47,499 bases of DNA. Origin: DAOUTY01 sp964453665 (GTDB taxonomy: Bacteria; Chloroflexota; Dehalococcoidia; SZUA-161). The notes beneath the pieces are model-generated. The model was not told the DNA's origin. It searched no databases and saw only the letters and a list, made by a program, of their open reading frames with translations. Positions 16,139-23,112 of the stretch are shown here, piece by piece. The position numbers and the translations under genes were made by a program. Position 1 is the first letter of the stretch. Each line of letters starts with the position of its first letter. The stretch covers positions 1 to 47,499 of the forward strand of contig CAYVQT010000019.1 of the NCBI GenBank assembly GCA_964453665.1, read 5' to 3'.

Positions 16139-16210
16139 ATACGCAAGAAAGATATCAAAGATTGCGAATGGATTGCAGATTTGCTCCGGTTTAGCCTCTC
16201 TAAAGCAATA
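16139..16210 (+). pseudogene. IS110-family transposase remnant
   Basis: A short frame reads MVPIRKKDIKDCEWIADLLR. It matches the IS110 transposase block usually written VPGRKTDxKDCEWIADLLRHG, with the catalytic-domain Asp residues kept. Nothing before or after it extends the match, so it is a fragment of one conserved motif. It lies in the gap between the HesB-like gene and the second Hsp20 gene. Confidence 0.5.
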
Positions 16211-16321
16211 AATGTCTATTGTAATACTCTACGGCGATGTTTATACTACGAAAGAGCTTCGATAGGTGCGTCTGAGGGGAGCTGCCTCACATAGACTTCA
16301 TCAAAAAACAGGGGGTGCATT

Positions 16322-16846
16322 ATGACAATGATGCGTTGGGATCCATTCAGGGAAATGATGAGTCTGCGACAAGCTATGGACAGGCTGTTCGAAGATAGCT
16401 TCGTACGTCCATCACAAACATGGCCTGAGTTGAGTGTCGGGGATGTTCCAGTAGATATTTATCAAACAGCCAACGATGTGGTTATAAAAGCCTCGCTGCC
16501 CGGCATCGAGCCTGATGAGATTGACATATCTATAACTGGTGACACTGTCACTATCAAGGGTGAGCATAAGGAAGAAACGGAGGTCAATGAGGATAACTAC
16601 TTTCGCAAGGAACATAGGTACGGGTCTTTCAGCCGGACCGTGGCCATCCCGGTAGCGGTTAAGACCGATAAAGCTGAGGCGGTTTTCGACAAGGGTATGT
16701 TAACCCTGACTTTACCCAAATCGGAAAAGGAAAAACCGAAACAGATCAAGGTAAAGCCTAAAGCCATGATTGAAGGTAGAAAGGCCAAAGATGTCAAACC
16801 CAAAGCTAAAAGAGCCCCGGCAAAGAAAGGGGCAGCGGAGAAGTAA
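16322..16846 (+). CDS. Hsp20 / alpha-crystallin small heat shock protein (second copy)
   Basis: 174 residues. It is closely similar to the product of 1072-1539 along its length (MMRWDPFREMMSLRQAMDRL, VDIYQTANDVVIKASLPGI, VTIKGEHKEETE, GMLTLTLPKSEKEKPKQIKV). It differs by an extra lysine/alanine-rich tail of about 20 residues (KPKAKRAPAKKGAAEK). The ribosome site is AGGGGGTGCATT. A basic tail of this kind can contact nucleic acid or raise solubility; its role here is unknown. The two copies probably arose by duplication of a HesB-like/Hsp20 unit. Confidence 0.95.
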   Translation: MTMMRWDPFREMMSLRQAMDRLFEDSFVRPSQTWPELSVGDVPVDIYQTANDVVIKASLPGIEPDEIDISITGDTVTIKGEHKEETEVNEDNYFRKEHRYGSFSRTVAIPVAVKTDKAEAVFDKGMLTLTLPKSEKEKPKQIKVKPKAMIEGRKAKDVKPKAKRAPAKKGAAEK

Positions 16847-16916
16847 TCAAAAGAGGCGCTTCCCTCAGCGCTGTAATAGCAATAGCTCAATCAAAGTGGC
16901 ATATTAAAATCCTGAT

Positions 16917-17078
16917 TTAAGCTCCTATCGGTCGGGACGTAGCTAAAGAAATACGATCAGATAATGTCAGCCAGAGGAATTGGTGAGTTAGGGCAGGATA
17001 GGCTAACGTCGTAAATGCGATCGGAAATGCAGTAATTATAATTCCGCCCGCAAGCAGAATAAAGGGGAAATTTGTCAT
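16917..17078 (-). pseudogene. Cytochrome bd oxidase subunit II (CydB) fragment
   Basis: A 53-codon leftward frame without ribosome site reads LLAGGIIITAFPIAFTTLAYPAL and so on to DRISLATSRP. The spacing of AGG, AFP and the final two Arg residues matches the CydB segment AGGxxxxAFPxxYA...LILRGxxxEFR. Only this one region remains. It is evidence by eye, with many substitutions, and could be chance. Confidence 0.35.
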
Positions 17079-17150
17079 AATTTTGCTGTAATAGCATCTT
17101 TTTTTAGCGGTCTCTAATAAAAACTATTAAGTGGATAAAGGGGGTATGTT

Positions 17151-18338
17151 ATGGTGATTGAACTGATAAAAGGTGTCTACTGGGTCGGCGTTGTGGACTG
17201 GGCAATAAGGAAATTTCACGGTCAGGAGTTATCGACACATAGAGGTTCTTCATATAATTCGTACCTTATCACGGACGAAAAAACAGTACTGGTGGATACG
17301 GTGTGGGATCCCTTCCAGGATCAGCTTATAGAGAACATTCGTGAGGTTGTGGATCCTGCCAAGATAGATATAGTCGTGGCCAATCATGCAGAAGTAGACC
17401 ATTCGGGTAGCTTACCAGCTGTAATGAGGCATGCACCAAACGCTACGGTTGTCGTATCTCCACGTGGCAGAGAAAGCGTTGAAGGACATTTTCACCAGCC
17501 TTGGAACTACATAGAAGTGAAAACTGGGGATAACATTAACATTGGCAAGAGTGATATGATCTTTGTTGAAGCTCCAATGCTTCACTGGCCAGACAGTATG
17601 TTTACTTACCTAGCAGGCAAAAATATACTTATGCCAAATGACGCCTTTGGCCAACACTATGCTACAGCGTTTCGTTTCAACGACGAGGTAAATGAAGAAG
17701 AGTTATACGAGGAAGCAATCAAATATTACGCCAACATACTCACACCGTTCAGCAGTAAGGTGTTGAAAAAGATTGATGAGGTGCTATCGCTTAACCTAGC
17801 GGTGGATATGATAGCACCGAGTCACGGCGTTATCTGGAGAAAAGATCCTCTACAGATTGTGAGGAAATATCAGGAATGGGCGGCGCAGCAGCCCGAAAAA
17901 AGTGCTGTAATCCTTTACGACACAATGTGGGAAGGGACCCGAAAGATGGCGGAGGCAATTGGTCAAGGGTTGGCAGCCAGTAATGTCCCGTACAAGATGT
18001 TTCATGTTGCCGTCTCGGATAGGAATGACGTAACTACCGAGGTATTCAAGGCAAAAGCAATTATCGTTGGTTCGCCCACATTCAATCAGGGTTTACTGCC
18101 GACCATCATGCCTATTTTGGAGGACATCAAGGGTCTCAGGTTCCAGAACAAAATAGGAGCTGCATTTGGCTCCTATGGATGGAGCGGAGAATCGGTTAAA
18201 ATTATCGAGGAACACTTGAGCAATTGCAAGATTCAACTTGTTGCTGAAGGCGTCCGTTCTAAGTGGCAGCCAAAACTAGATGAGCTTGAGAGGTGCAGGG
18301 AACTAGGGAAGCAAGTGGCACAGGCTGTAAATGCTTGA
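17151..18338 (+). CDS. Flavodiiron protein (A-type)
   Basis: 395 residues, the length of the two-domain class. The metallo-beta-lactamase-like half (1-245) carries the di-iron ligands H79, E81, D83 and H84 (NHAEVDHSG), H145 (MLHWPDSM), D164 (MPNDAFG) and H225 (APSHGVIW). The flavodoxin half (about 253-395) binds FMN through YDTMWEGTRKMAEAI, VGSPTFNQGLLP and GSYGWSGES. Such proteins reduce oxygen to water or nitric oxide to nitrous oxide in anaerobes, usually with rubredoxin as donor; no rubredoxin gene is nearby. The ribosome site is AAAGGGGGTATGTT. All ligands are present, so it should be active. Confidence 0.95.
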   Translation: MVIELIKGVYWVGVVDWAIRKFHGQELSTHRGSSYNSYLITDEKTVLVDTVWDPFQDQLIENIREVVDPAKIDIVVANHAEVDHSGSLPAVMRHAPNATVVVSPRGRESVEGHFHQPWNYIEVKTGDNINIGKSDMIFVEAPMLHWPDSMFTYLAGKNILMPNDAFGQHYATAFRFNDEVNEEELYEEAIKYYANILTPFSSKVLKKIDEVLSLNLAVDMIAPSHGVIWRKDPLQIVRKYQEWAAQQPEKSAVILYDTMWEGTRKMAEAIGQGLAASNVPYKMFHVAVSDRNDVTTEVFKAKAIIVGSPTFNQGLLPTIMPILEDIKGLRFQNKIGAAFGSYGWSGESVKIIEEHLSNCKIQLVAEGVRSKWQPKLDELERCRELGKQVAQAVNA

Positions 18339-18359
18339 ATATCTGAAAAGGGGATTGAA

Positions 18360-18557
18360 TTGACAGACAAGCCCAAGCGAGAACGCTTATATCGCATCGA
18401 TGATATAATGCGCGAGTACAACTTGACCAGGCGACAGGTAGTGCGTAGATGTGAAGCTCGAGGCGTCAAGCTTCGTCAGGACCCCGAAGTTGAACGTCGC
18501 TGTCTAACGATGATTGCGGAGAGCGACTTGCCCGAGATTGTCAGGAAACCCCGATAA
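18360..18557 (+). CDS. Small helix-turn-helix-like protein
   Basis: 65 residues opening with TTG after AAAAGGGGATTGAA. The sequence YRIDDIMREYNLTRRQVVRR looks like a MerR/excisionase-type helix-turn-helix, followed by a basic wing and an acidic-polar C-terminal helix. It begins 21 bases after the flavodiiron protein gene on the same strand, so it is probably cotranscribed and could regulate it. The highly charged content (many Arg) fits DNA binding. Start and family are uncertain. Confidence 0.5.
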   Translation: MTDKPKRERLYRIDDIMREYNLTRRQVVRRCEARGVKLRQDPEVERRCLTMIAESDLPEIVRKPR

Positions 18558-18815
18558 AAATTCACATAAGCTACGATGCACAACCATGCGGCTGACACTT
18601 CTCAGAGCTGAGCTAAACAGGAAGCTGCGCCGGTTCTTACACCTCGATTTTTCTGAACTGCTCGATCAAGCACGCGTGACTTTATTATCATATACGGCCA
18701 AGTCCGGCGTTTAACTATGAGAAACCTACTTAGCTTGGTCGTTGGTCCGAGCTCGCATTGTTTCCACCATCGTCTGAGGAGGCTCGGGTTGAGTGTCACG
18801 AACCATCAGACTTCG

Positions 18816-19316
18816 TTAATGGCCACTGATAGAGAACCCGTGCAATGTGAAGTATTTGCGAGAATTGGTGAGCCATTGCAGTTCTTCTTCCAACAGCGCT
18901 AGATGCCCCTCCTCCTCTTTGGCCAGAGAGTTGAACATCGCCTTTCCACGAAGGTCGGGCGTGCTGTTTTCTTCCTTGGCAATATCCAGAGCCTTAGGGA
19001 ATGAACTGGAAATGCCACGATACATTTTTTGGGCCTCTCCCTCTCCACGTTCCATCAGCTTTATCCCGAACGTTAAATCTAATACCCTGGAGATGAGGTA
19101 ATACGCCCATACTCGTATCCAGTTCGGCCTCTCGGCTTGCTTGGTATAGCCTTTCTACAAGTTATAACGTCTCATTTCATCACTTGAGATTTTCAACAAG
19201 ATAGCTTTATTCTGGGCGCTCTTGGTAGATTCAGCGAGTTTCTGATAAATGAAGTGCTCCTTTATTTCGCCTCTTTGGGCTGCTCTCACTTTCTTGTCTG
19301 TTTTTGTGATATTCAT
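18816..19316 (-). pseudogene. Rubrerythrin-like ferritin-domain gene with internal TAG
   Basis: From ATG 19316 the frame reads EIKEHFIYQKLAESTKSAQN, then ISSDEMRRYNL, then TAG (19155-19157). It continues without shift as KGYTKQAERPNWIRVWAYYL, FGIKLMERGEGEAQKMY, and ends with MFNSLAKEEEGHLALLEEEL. The first and middle parts match the rubrerythrin-like N-terminal domain known from some VIT1-type transporters, where the lost codon is normally Trp (TGG to TAG). The last part looks like the iron-binding E-x-x-H helix of rubrerythrin. A single nonsense mutation explains it; readthrough is possible but unsupported. Confidence 0.65.
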
Positions 19317-19423
19317 TGTCCCATCCCATGTGAATCTAGTGAATACTTGCCGACCCACAAGGAAGTTATCTCAACTCCTTTTCCTCCAGCTATGCTCTTG
19401 ACCTTATGCTCTAGTAAATTCAT
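19313..19423 (-). CDS. Possible 36-residue small ORF
   Basis: ATG 19423 follows GGAAAAGAAA, and the frame ends in a TGA that overlaps the ATG of the rubrerythrin-like gene (ATGA). The peptide is mixed in character, with a central GGKGVEITSLWVGKY. No family is recognised. It could be a coupled leader or chance. Confidence 0.25.
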   Translation of the reverse strand: MNLLEHKVKSIAGGKGVEITSLWVGKYSLDSHGMGQ

Positions 19424-19488
19424 TTTCTTTTCCACATTGTATTACACAGCACAAGATTCAAACCTCAGTTTTTCATCAAGAATAACAA

Positions 19489-19523
19489 AGCCCTCTGGCT
19501 ATTAGGCCAAAGGGCTCCTTTTT
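19489..19523. terminator. Intrinsic terminator
   Basis: Arms AGCCCTCTGGC and GCCAAAGGGCT pair over 11 positions with one mismatch, followed by CCTTTTTAT on the + strand and TTTGTTATT on the - strand. It lies about 120 bases past the stop of the peroxiredoxin gene and probably ends that leftward transcript; it may work in both directions. Confidence 0.65.
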
Positions 19524-19639
19524 ATCTAAAAACGAAATTATTGCCGGCCCCAAGCCAAGCTAAACTTGCCTTCCGTATTCACTGAACGCGTCGCCCAGCC
19601 TCGGACTGGAATTACACGTTGAAGTGCTATCAAGTTTCT

Positions 19640-20344
19640 CTAGGGTTTCCAGACCTCCCACACCTTGCCCACTAGATCAGGACTAGGTTTAAGAGTGGTC
19701 TGGCCGGGCTGCCAACCCGATGGCGTCACCTCGCCGGTTTTAGCTACATGCTGAAAGGCCTTGACCTGTCGGATCAGTTCATCCGGATTACGACCGACTT
19801 CCGGCGTGAGCACTTCCATCGCGCGGATTACGAAATCAGGATCGATGATGAAGCGGCCCCTTATGTCCACGCCAGCAGATTCGTCGTAAACTCCATAGAT
19901 TGTGCCGATCTGCCCTCCGGCATCGGAAAGCATGGGGAAAGGCACCCCACCCTCCACCATTTTGGAGAGCTCCTCTTCCTGCCATATCTTGTGCACGAAG
20001 CGGCTATCAGTGCTCATAGCCAGCACTTCAACTCCCAATGCCTGAAACTGATCGTACATGGCGGCGACCGCCGCCAGTTCCGTCGGTCAAACAAAAGTAA
20101 AATCTCCGGGATAGAAACATAGCACAATCCACTTGCCTTTGTAATCGGAGAGCTTAATGGGCATAAACCCCTTCTCTGCGACAAAGGCATTGGCCTCAAA
20201 ATCGATAGCTTCCTTTCCAACACGTGCGATCACTTTTGCAACCTCCTTTACGGGTGCGGTCCCTTCGGCGGAACCGGCAGATTCTGACTTCGTCAGTATC
20301 GGCCCCTTGGCCGGCTTGACACATCCCTCCTTGAGTTCAGGCAT
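19640..20344 (-). CDS. Putative selenocysteine-containing peroxiredoxin
   Basis: Read leftward from ATG 20344 (AAGGAGGAG upstream), the frame gives 234 residues if the UGA at 20087-20089 is read through. The UGA sits at codon 86, exactly at the peroxidatic position: PGDFTFV-U-PTE, where other AhpC/TSA proteins have Cys. The frame continues with no shift into YDQFQALGVEVLAMSTDS, HKIWQEEE and GGQIGTIYGVYDE, a normal peroxiredoxin. A hairpin with a GGUC loop lies 11 bases after the UGA. The AhpC resolving-Cys motif VCP reads VTP, so the enzyme would be 1-Cys type. It would reduce peroxides with selenol chemistry. The rest of the window holds no selenocysteine machinery. Confidence 0.85.
20060..20089 (-). 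promoter_or_regulatory. SECIS-like hairpin with its UGA codon
   Basis: On the coding strand UGA is followed by 11 bases and then GGCGGC-GGUC-GCCGCC (hairpin 20060-20075), a perfect six-pair stem with a GGUC apical loop. The loop begins 17 bases after the UGA, close to the arrangement in the fdhF SECIS of Escherichia coli, which also has GGUC. Such a hairpin recruits SelB for selenocysteine insertion. Confidence 0.8.
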
Positions 20345-20368
20345 GCGGGTTCTCCTCCTTATTATTTT

Positions 20369-20521
20369 TCAAAGATAGGCTATCTGTATCAGGTGGCTTG
20401 TGCCGGGGAGCATATCGCGCTCGAAGAACCACGTGGAGTAGCCGGCAGCTTCCAAGCCCTGCTGCATTTGTTGTAACAATTCTGCGTCCTTTTCAACATG
20501 GCTAATGAAGATACGGCCCAT
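20369..20521 (-). pseudogene. TIR-domain fragment
   Basis: 50 residues with a good ribosome site (AAGGATATGAATT). RIFISHVEKDAELLQQMQ and LEAAGYSTWFFERDMLPG match the first strand and following helix and strand of a TIR domain, including the F-I-S-H opening and the RD...PG loop. The frame then stops, where a full TIR domain needs about 90 more residues including the catalytic Glu. It lies 24 bases upstream of the peroxiredoxin gene on the same strand. It is either a truncated gene or a short protein reused as a leader in the peroxiredoxin transcript. Confidence 0.55.
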
Positions 20522-20915
20522 AATTCATATCCTTCAGTGCACACATCGTAATCGACGCAGAGGAGACTGTCAATGGTAGGGATTGATAGTTAATGATGAA
20601 GTCGATCTAACCTGTATACTTAGTTAAAGAAATAAAGTTCGTTTTTCAGTTTCAGCTTCCGCCAAGGCATTAGCTTTGTATAGAAAATGGTCCGCACCTT
20701 TTCACGTATAAACCTCAGCTTCATCTTGGTTATCCGCTAAATCGTGCTATTGAACCTTTCTTCAGGATCAGCTCTTGGGGGCAAGTCCAAGTAGAGGCCG
20801 ATCTAAATTTTCAGGTGGTATAATAATCAAGGGCTTGTCATATATACTCTGGCTAGGGAATACGCGGTAGGTGCTGGAGAGGGTGTAGAGCTGATCGTAA
20901 CTTAAGGCGGAGAAC
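20522..20915. other. Gap without recognisable gene
   Basis: 394 bases between the divergent TIR fragment and methyltransferase genes. No frame longer than about 25 codons looks coding. It should hold the promoters of both transcripts. A short leftward stretch reads like a protein piece (ENLDRPLLGLAPKS) but cannot be assigned. Confidence 0.3.
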
Positions 20916-21764
20916 ATGAAAGAGGGGATACCTAGTGGAACTGCAATAAGTTCGGCTGTAATGCGAGCAGTTCACCAGATCCGTGACGCTGAGCCAAAGA
21001 TCCTTACAGATAATGTAAGTGTGGGCTTGGTTAAGGGCTCTACAGAAGAGGAGATCCTAGCGCAAGATAAGAGCCTGGACCCATTTATCGCCTTGCGTGC
21101 TGGACTGGTTCTAAGCAGCCGATTTGCAGAGGACCAGCTTGAGATAGCGGTCGCCGCTGGAATTGAGCAGTACGTAATATTAGGTGCCGGGCTTGAAACT
21201 TTTGCATTTCGTCAACCTGCATGGGCAAGAAAAATTCGTATTATCGAGATTGATAATCCTCCAACACTGGAATTCAAACGCGAGCGACTGGCAGCCAAAG
21301 GTATTCAGATCCCGAATAACGTCGAATTGTGCCCTATCGACTTCGAACACACCACACTTTCAGACGGACTAGCTGCTGTTACGTTTGACTTCAGTCGTCC
21401 GTCCTTCTTCTCGTGGCTCAGTGTAACCCAGTACCTGACTGAAAGTTCAATTGAAGCAACTCTTCGTTTCATTCTAATGATGCCATCACCAACTCAGACA
21501 GTATTTACTTTCGCACCACCAGATGAGTGCTTGGACCCAAATACATTGCCTTCATTAAAATTTATCTCTGACATGGCGGCAGCAGTAGGAGAGCCCTGGA
21601 TAACACGATTCAGACCAGAGCATTGGAAAGATTGGCTTCTAAAGCTAGGATTTTCATCTGTATTCCACTTAACACCACAACTTGCCAACGATCGCTATTT
21701 CATGGGACGTACTGATGGTCTTCAGGCTCCAGAGGACGCGCAGCTAATCCACGCTACAGTTTAG
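20916..21764 (+). CDS. SAM-dependent methyltransferase, LCMT/PPM1-like family
   Basis: 282 residues. The bacterial leucine-carboxyl-methyltransferase-like family (TIGR00027 type) is shown by IALRAGLVLSSRFAED, the SAM-binding strand QYVILGAGLETFAFRQP, the acidic IIEIDNPPTLEFKRERL, PIDFEHTTLSDGL and the post-motif SVTQYLTESSIEATL. Such enzymes methylate small molecules, often in secondary or cell-wall lipid metabolism; the substrate cannot be read here. The ribosome site is weak (GGCGGAGAAC). It is the last gene of the AT-leaning chromosomal part before the composition change. Confidence 0.85.
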   Translation: MKEGIPSGTAISSAVMRAVHQIRDAEPKILTDNVSVGLVKGSTEEEILAQDKSLDPFIALRAGLVLSSRFAEDQLEIAVAAGIEQYVILGAGLETFAFRQPAWARKIRIIEIDNPPTLEFKRERLAAKGIQIPNNVELCPIDFEHTTLSDGLAAVTFDFSRPSFFSWLSVTQYLTESSIEATLRFILMMPSPTQTVFTFAPPDECLDPNTLPSLKFISDMAAAVGEPWITRFRPEHWKDWLLKLGFSSVFHLTPQLANDRYFMGRTDGLQAPEDAQLIHATV

Positions 21765-21845
21765 AACCGAACGCTAGTCAATAAATCGTAATTCATTCAG
21801 AATCACCCTATTTTCTTCCAGTTATCATCCTTGCAGTCGTTGCCC

Positions 21846-22370
21846 CTATTCCCACCATATCGGATATCGCGGTGCAGGCTGCTTGCGGCGCTTTCTCCTG
21901 TCCTTGCTGCCTGGTGGCCGGCCAAGCATCTTGCCATGAGCCTTCGCTCGTGCAAGCCCGGCCTTTGTCCGTTCACTCCGGCGCTGGCTCTCCATCCTGG
22001 CAACCCAGCCGGCTATTGCGAAGAGGAGTTCTCCTAATTCTCCAGGGGCCTCGGTCCACGACTCCTGATATGATAGAACCTTCACACCATAGCGGCTGAG
22101 CTTGCTCACTATACCCAGGATAGCGGCAGAACCTTCCCGACTAAGGCGGTCAAGTGCCCAGACGAGGACAAAGCGGAATCTACGCCTCCTGGCATCAGCA
22201 ACCAGCTGGGCCAGCTCTCGCTGGTGACCGGCCCTCCAGGCCGATTCCTCCTCCTGATAAACCTTCACAACCTGGAAGCCTCGCTGTTCCGCCCACTCAG
22301 TTAACACCAGGAACTGATTCTCCAATTCCTGTTCGGATGTTGAGACCCTGCAGTAGATACAGCACTTCAT
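21846..22370 (-). CDS. Small serine recombinase (resolvase/invertase type)
   Basis: 174 residues. CRVSTSEQ places the nucleophile at S10, followed by the resolvase core: VYQEEESAWRAGHQREL, FVLVWALDRLSREG and LGELLFAIAGWVARMESQRR. The C-terminal part is short and basic (LARAKAHGKMLGRPPGSKDR), the entry to a helix-turn-helix that ends early. It is the last gene of the leftward late transcript and lies close to the inferred left edge of the GC-rich element, so it may resolve element multimers or invert DNA. It could also belong to the flank. Confidence 0.88.
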   Translation of the reverse strand: MKCCIYCRVSTSEQELENQFLVLTEWAEQRGFQVVKVYQEEESAWRAGHQRELAQLVADARRRRFRFVLVWALDRLSREGSAAILGIVSKLSRYGVKVLSYQESWTEAPGELGELLFAIAGWVARMESQRRSERTKAGLARAKAHGKMLGRPPGSKDRRKRRKQPAPRYPIWWE

Positions 22371-22402
22371 CTTGTTCTCACGTCAGCACCAACCGGGCGC
22401 TC

Positions 22403-22960
22403 TCAGCGCCTGGTGAGGTATATCCGTCTCTTGGCGCTCCTCTGTGCCCTGGTGTAGTTATACAGGGCTATCAGGGGATCAGACCAGTCTACCTCGGATG
22501 CCTCCCTGCCGGCAGGTGTGAGCCTGTAATAGACCCTTGGAGGAGCAGGGGGATAATACTCCTGTAATTCGGACGGCTCCGTCTCGCCTGTTTCCTCCAC
22601 CCATCCCAGACGTTTGAGGTGTCCGAAGTACCGGGTGAAGCTTGAGTACCTCATCTTGAGCAACCTGTACGGGATCCGGCTGAGGTAGAACTCGACCCTG
22701 TTCCTGTACTCCTCCTCGGTATAGAGCGGCTCTCCTCTCTTTACCCTGAGATCCTGGTCCCTGGCCGCCGCGTCATTGGCGAAAGCCACATGCAGCGCCG
22801 TCTTATATGAGTCGTGGATATCGACCATGGGGGCACCGACCTCGGGGTCTATCCTCGGGCTTCCCAACGGCCCGTTGCCCAGCAGGTACTCCCGGATGAA
22901 CCAGCCGCAGCCGAATGGCCGCAGAAAGCCCCCACGCTCCGGTCTGATCGTCGTTACCAT
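22403..22960 (-). CDS. Winged-helix-like protein
   Basis: 185 residues. Residues about 95-165 contain SRIPYRLLKMRYSSFTRYFG, HLKRLGWVEETGETEPSEL and PRVYYRLTPAGREASEVDW, the layout of a PadR/MarR-type winged helix with a Pro-rich hairpin. The N-terminal half is unassigned (GWFIREYLLGNGPLGSPRI). It starts at an ATG inside the stop region of the upstream 52-residue membrane protein gene (ATGGTAA), so translation is coupled. Role unknown; a regulator or DNA-binding protein of the element is the simplest reading. Confidence 0.6.
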   Translation of the reverse strand: MVTTIRPERGGFLRPFGCGWFIREYLLGNGPLGSPRIDPEVGAPMVDIHDSYKTALHVAFANDAAARDQDLRVKRGEPLYTEEEYRNRVEFYLSRIPYRLLKMRYSSFTRYFGHLKRLGWVEETGETEPSELQEYYPPAPPRVYYRLTPAGREASEVDWSDPLIALYNYTRAQRSAKRRIYLTRR

Positions 22961-23112
22961 TCAATCGCCTTCTCTGTCATCTTCACCGCAGCGGTCATCA
23001 TCACCGCCGTCATGATGATGAGAATGCACTCCTCGATATAGGGCGGTATCTCGCCGAACTCGACACCACTCTGCATTACCTCCAGCGCAGGTGGAATCAG
23101 CCCTATCACCAT
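22954..23112 (-). CDS. Small Met-rich membrane protein
   Basis: 52 residues. After an amphipathic N-terminus (IPPALEVMQSGVEFGEIPPY) comes one membrane span with five Met residues: ILIIMTAVMMTAAVKM at about residues 30-45. The start ATG overlaps the stop of the tyrosine recombinase gene (TGATG) and its stop overlaps the next start, so it sits in a tightly coupled chain. It belongs to the series of Met-rich spans in this element (25588, 32371, 32919, 35236, 35418 and others). Function unknown. Confidence 0.7.
   Translation of the reverse strand: MVIGLIPPALEVMQSGVEFGEIPPYIEECILIIMTAVMMTAAVKMTEKAIEW

Noticed and set aside
18602..18799. Leftward frame with LNPSLLRRWWKQ, like the helix-turn-helix of an IS3-type OrfA
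   Set aside because: Only one short motif, no ribosome site and no further transposase sequence around it; could be chance.
19155..19157. Pyrrolysine at the amber codon of the rubrerythrin-like gene
   Set aside because: No pylTSBCD genes are visible, and Trp is the expected residue, so TGG to TAG mutation is simpler.
20087..20089. Reading the UGA in the peroxiredoxin gene as a pseudogene mutation
   Set aside because: The stop is exactly at the peroxidatic position, the frame is otherwise clean on both sides, and a SECIS-like hairpin follows at the right distance.
21766..21773. ACCGAACG, also present in the dyad at 45682-45689, as a possible att core at the left edge
   Set aside because: Eight bases are too short to be meaningful in a window of this size, and the flanks do not match.
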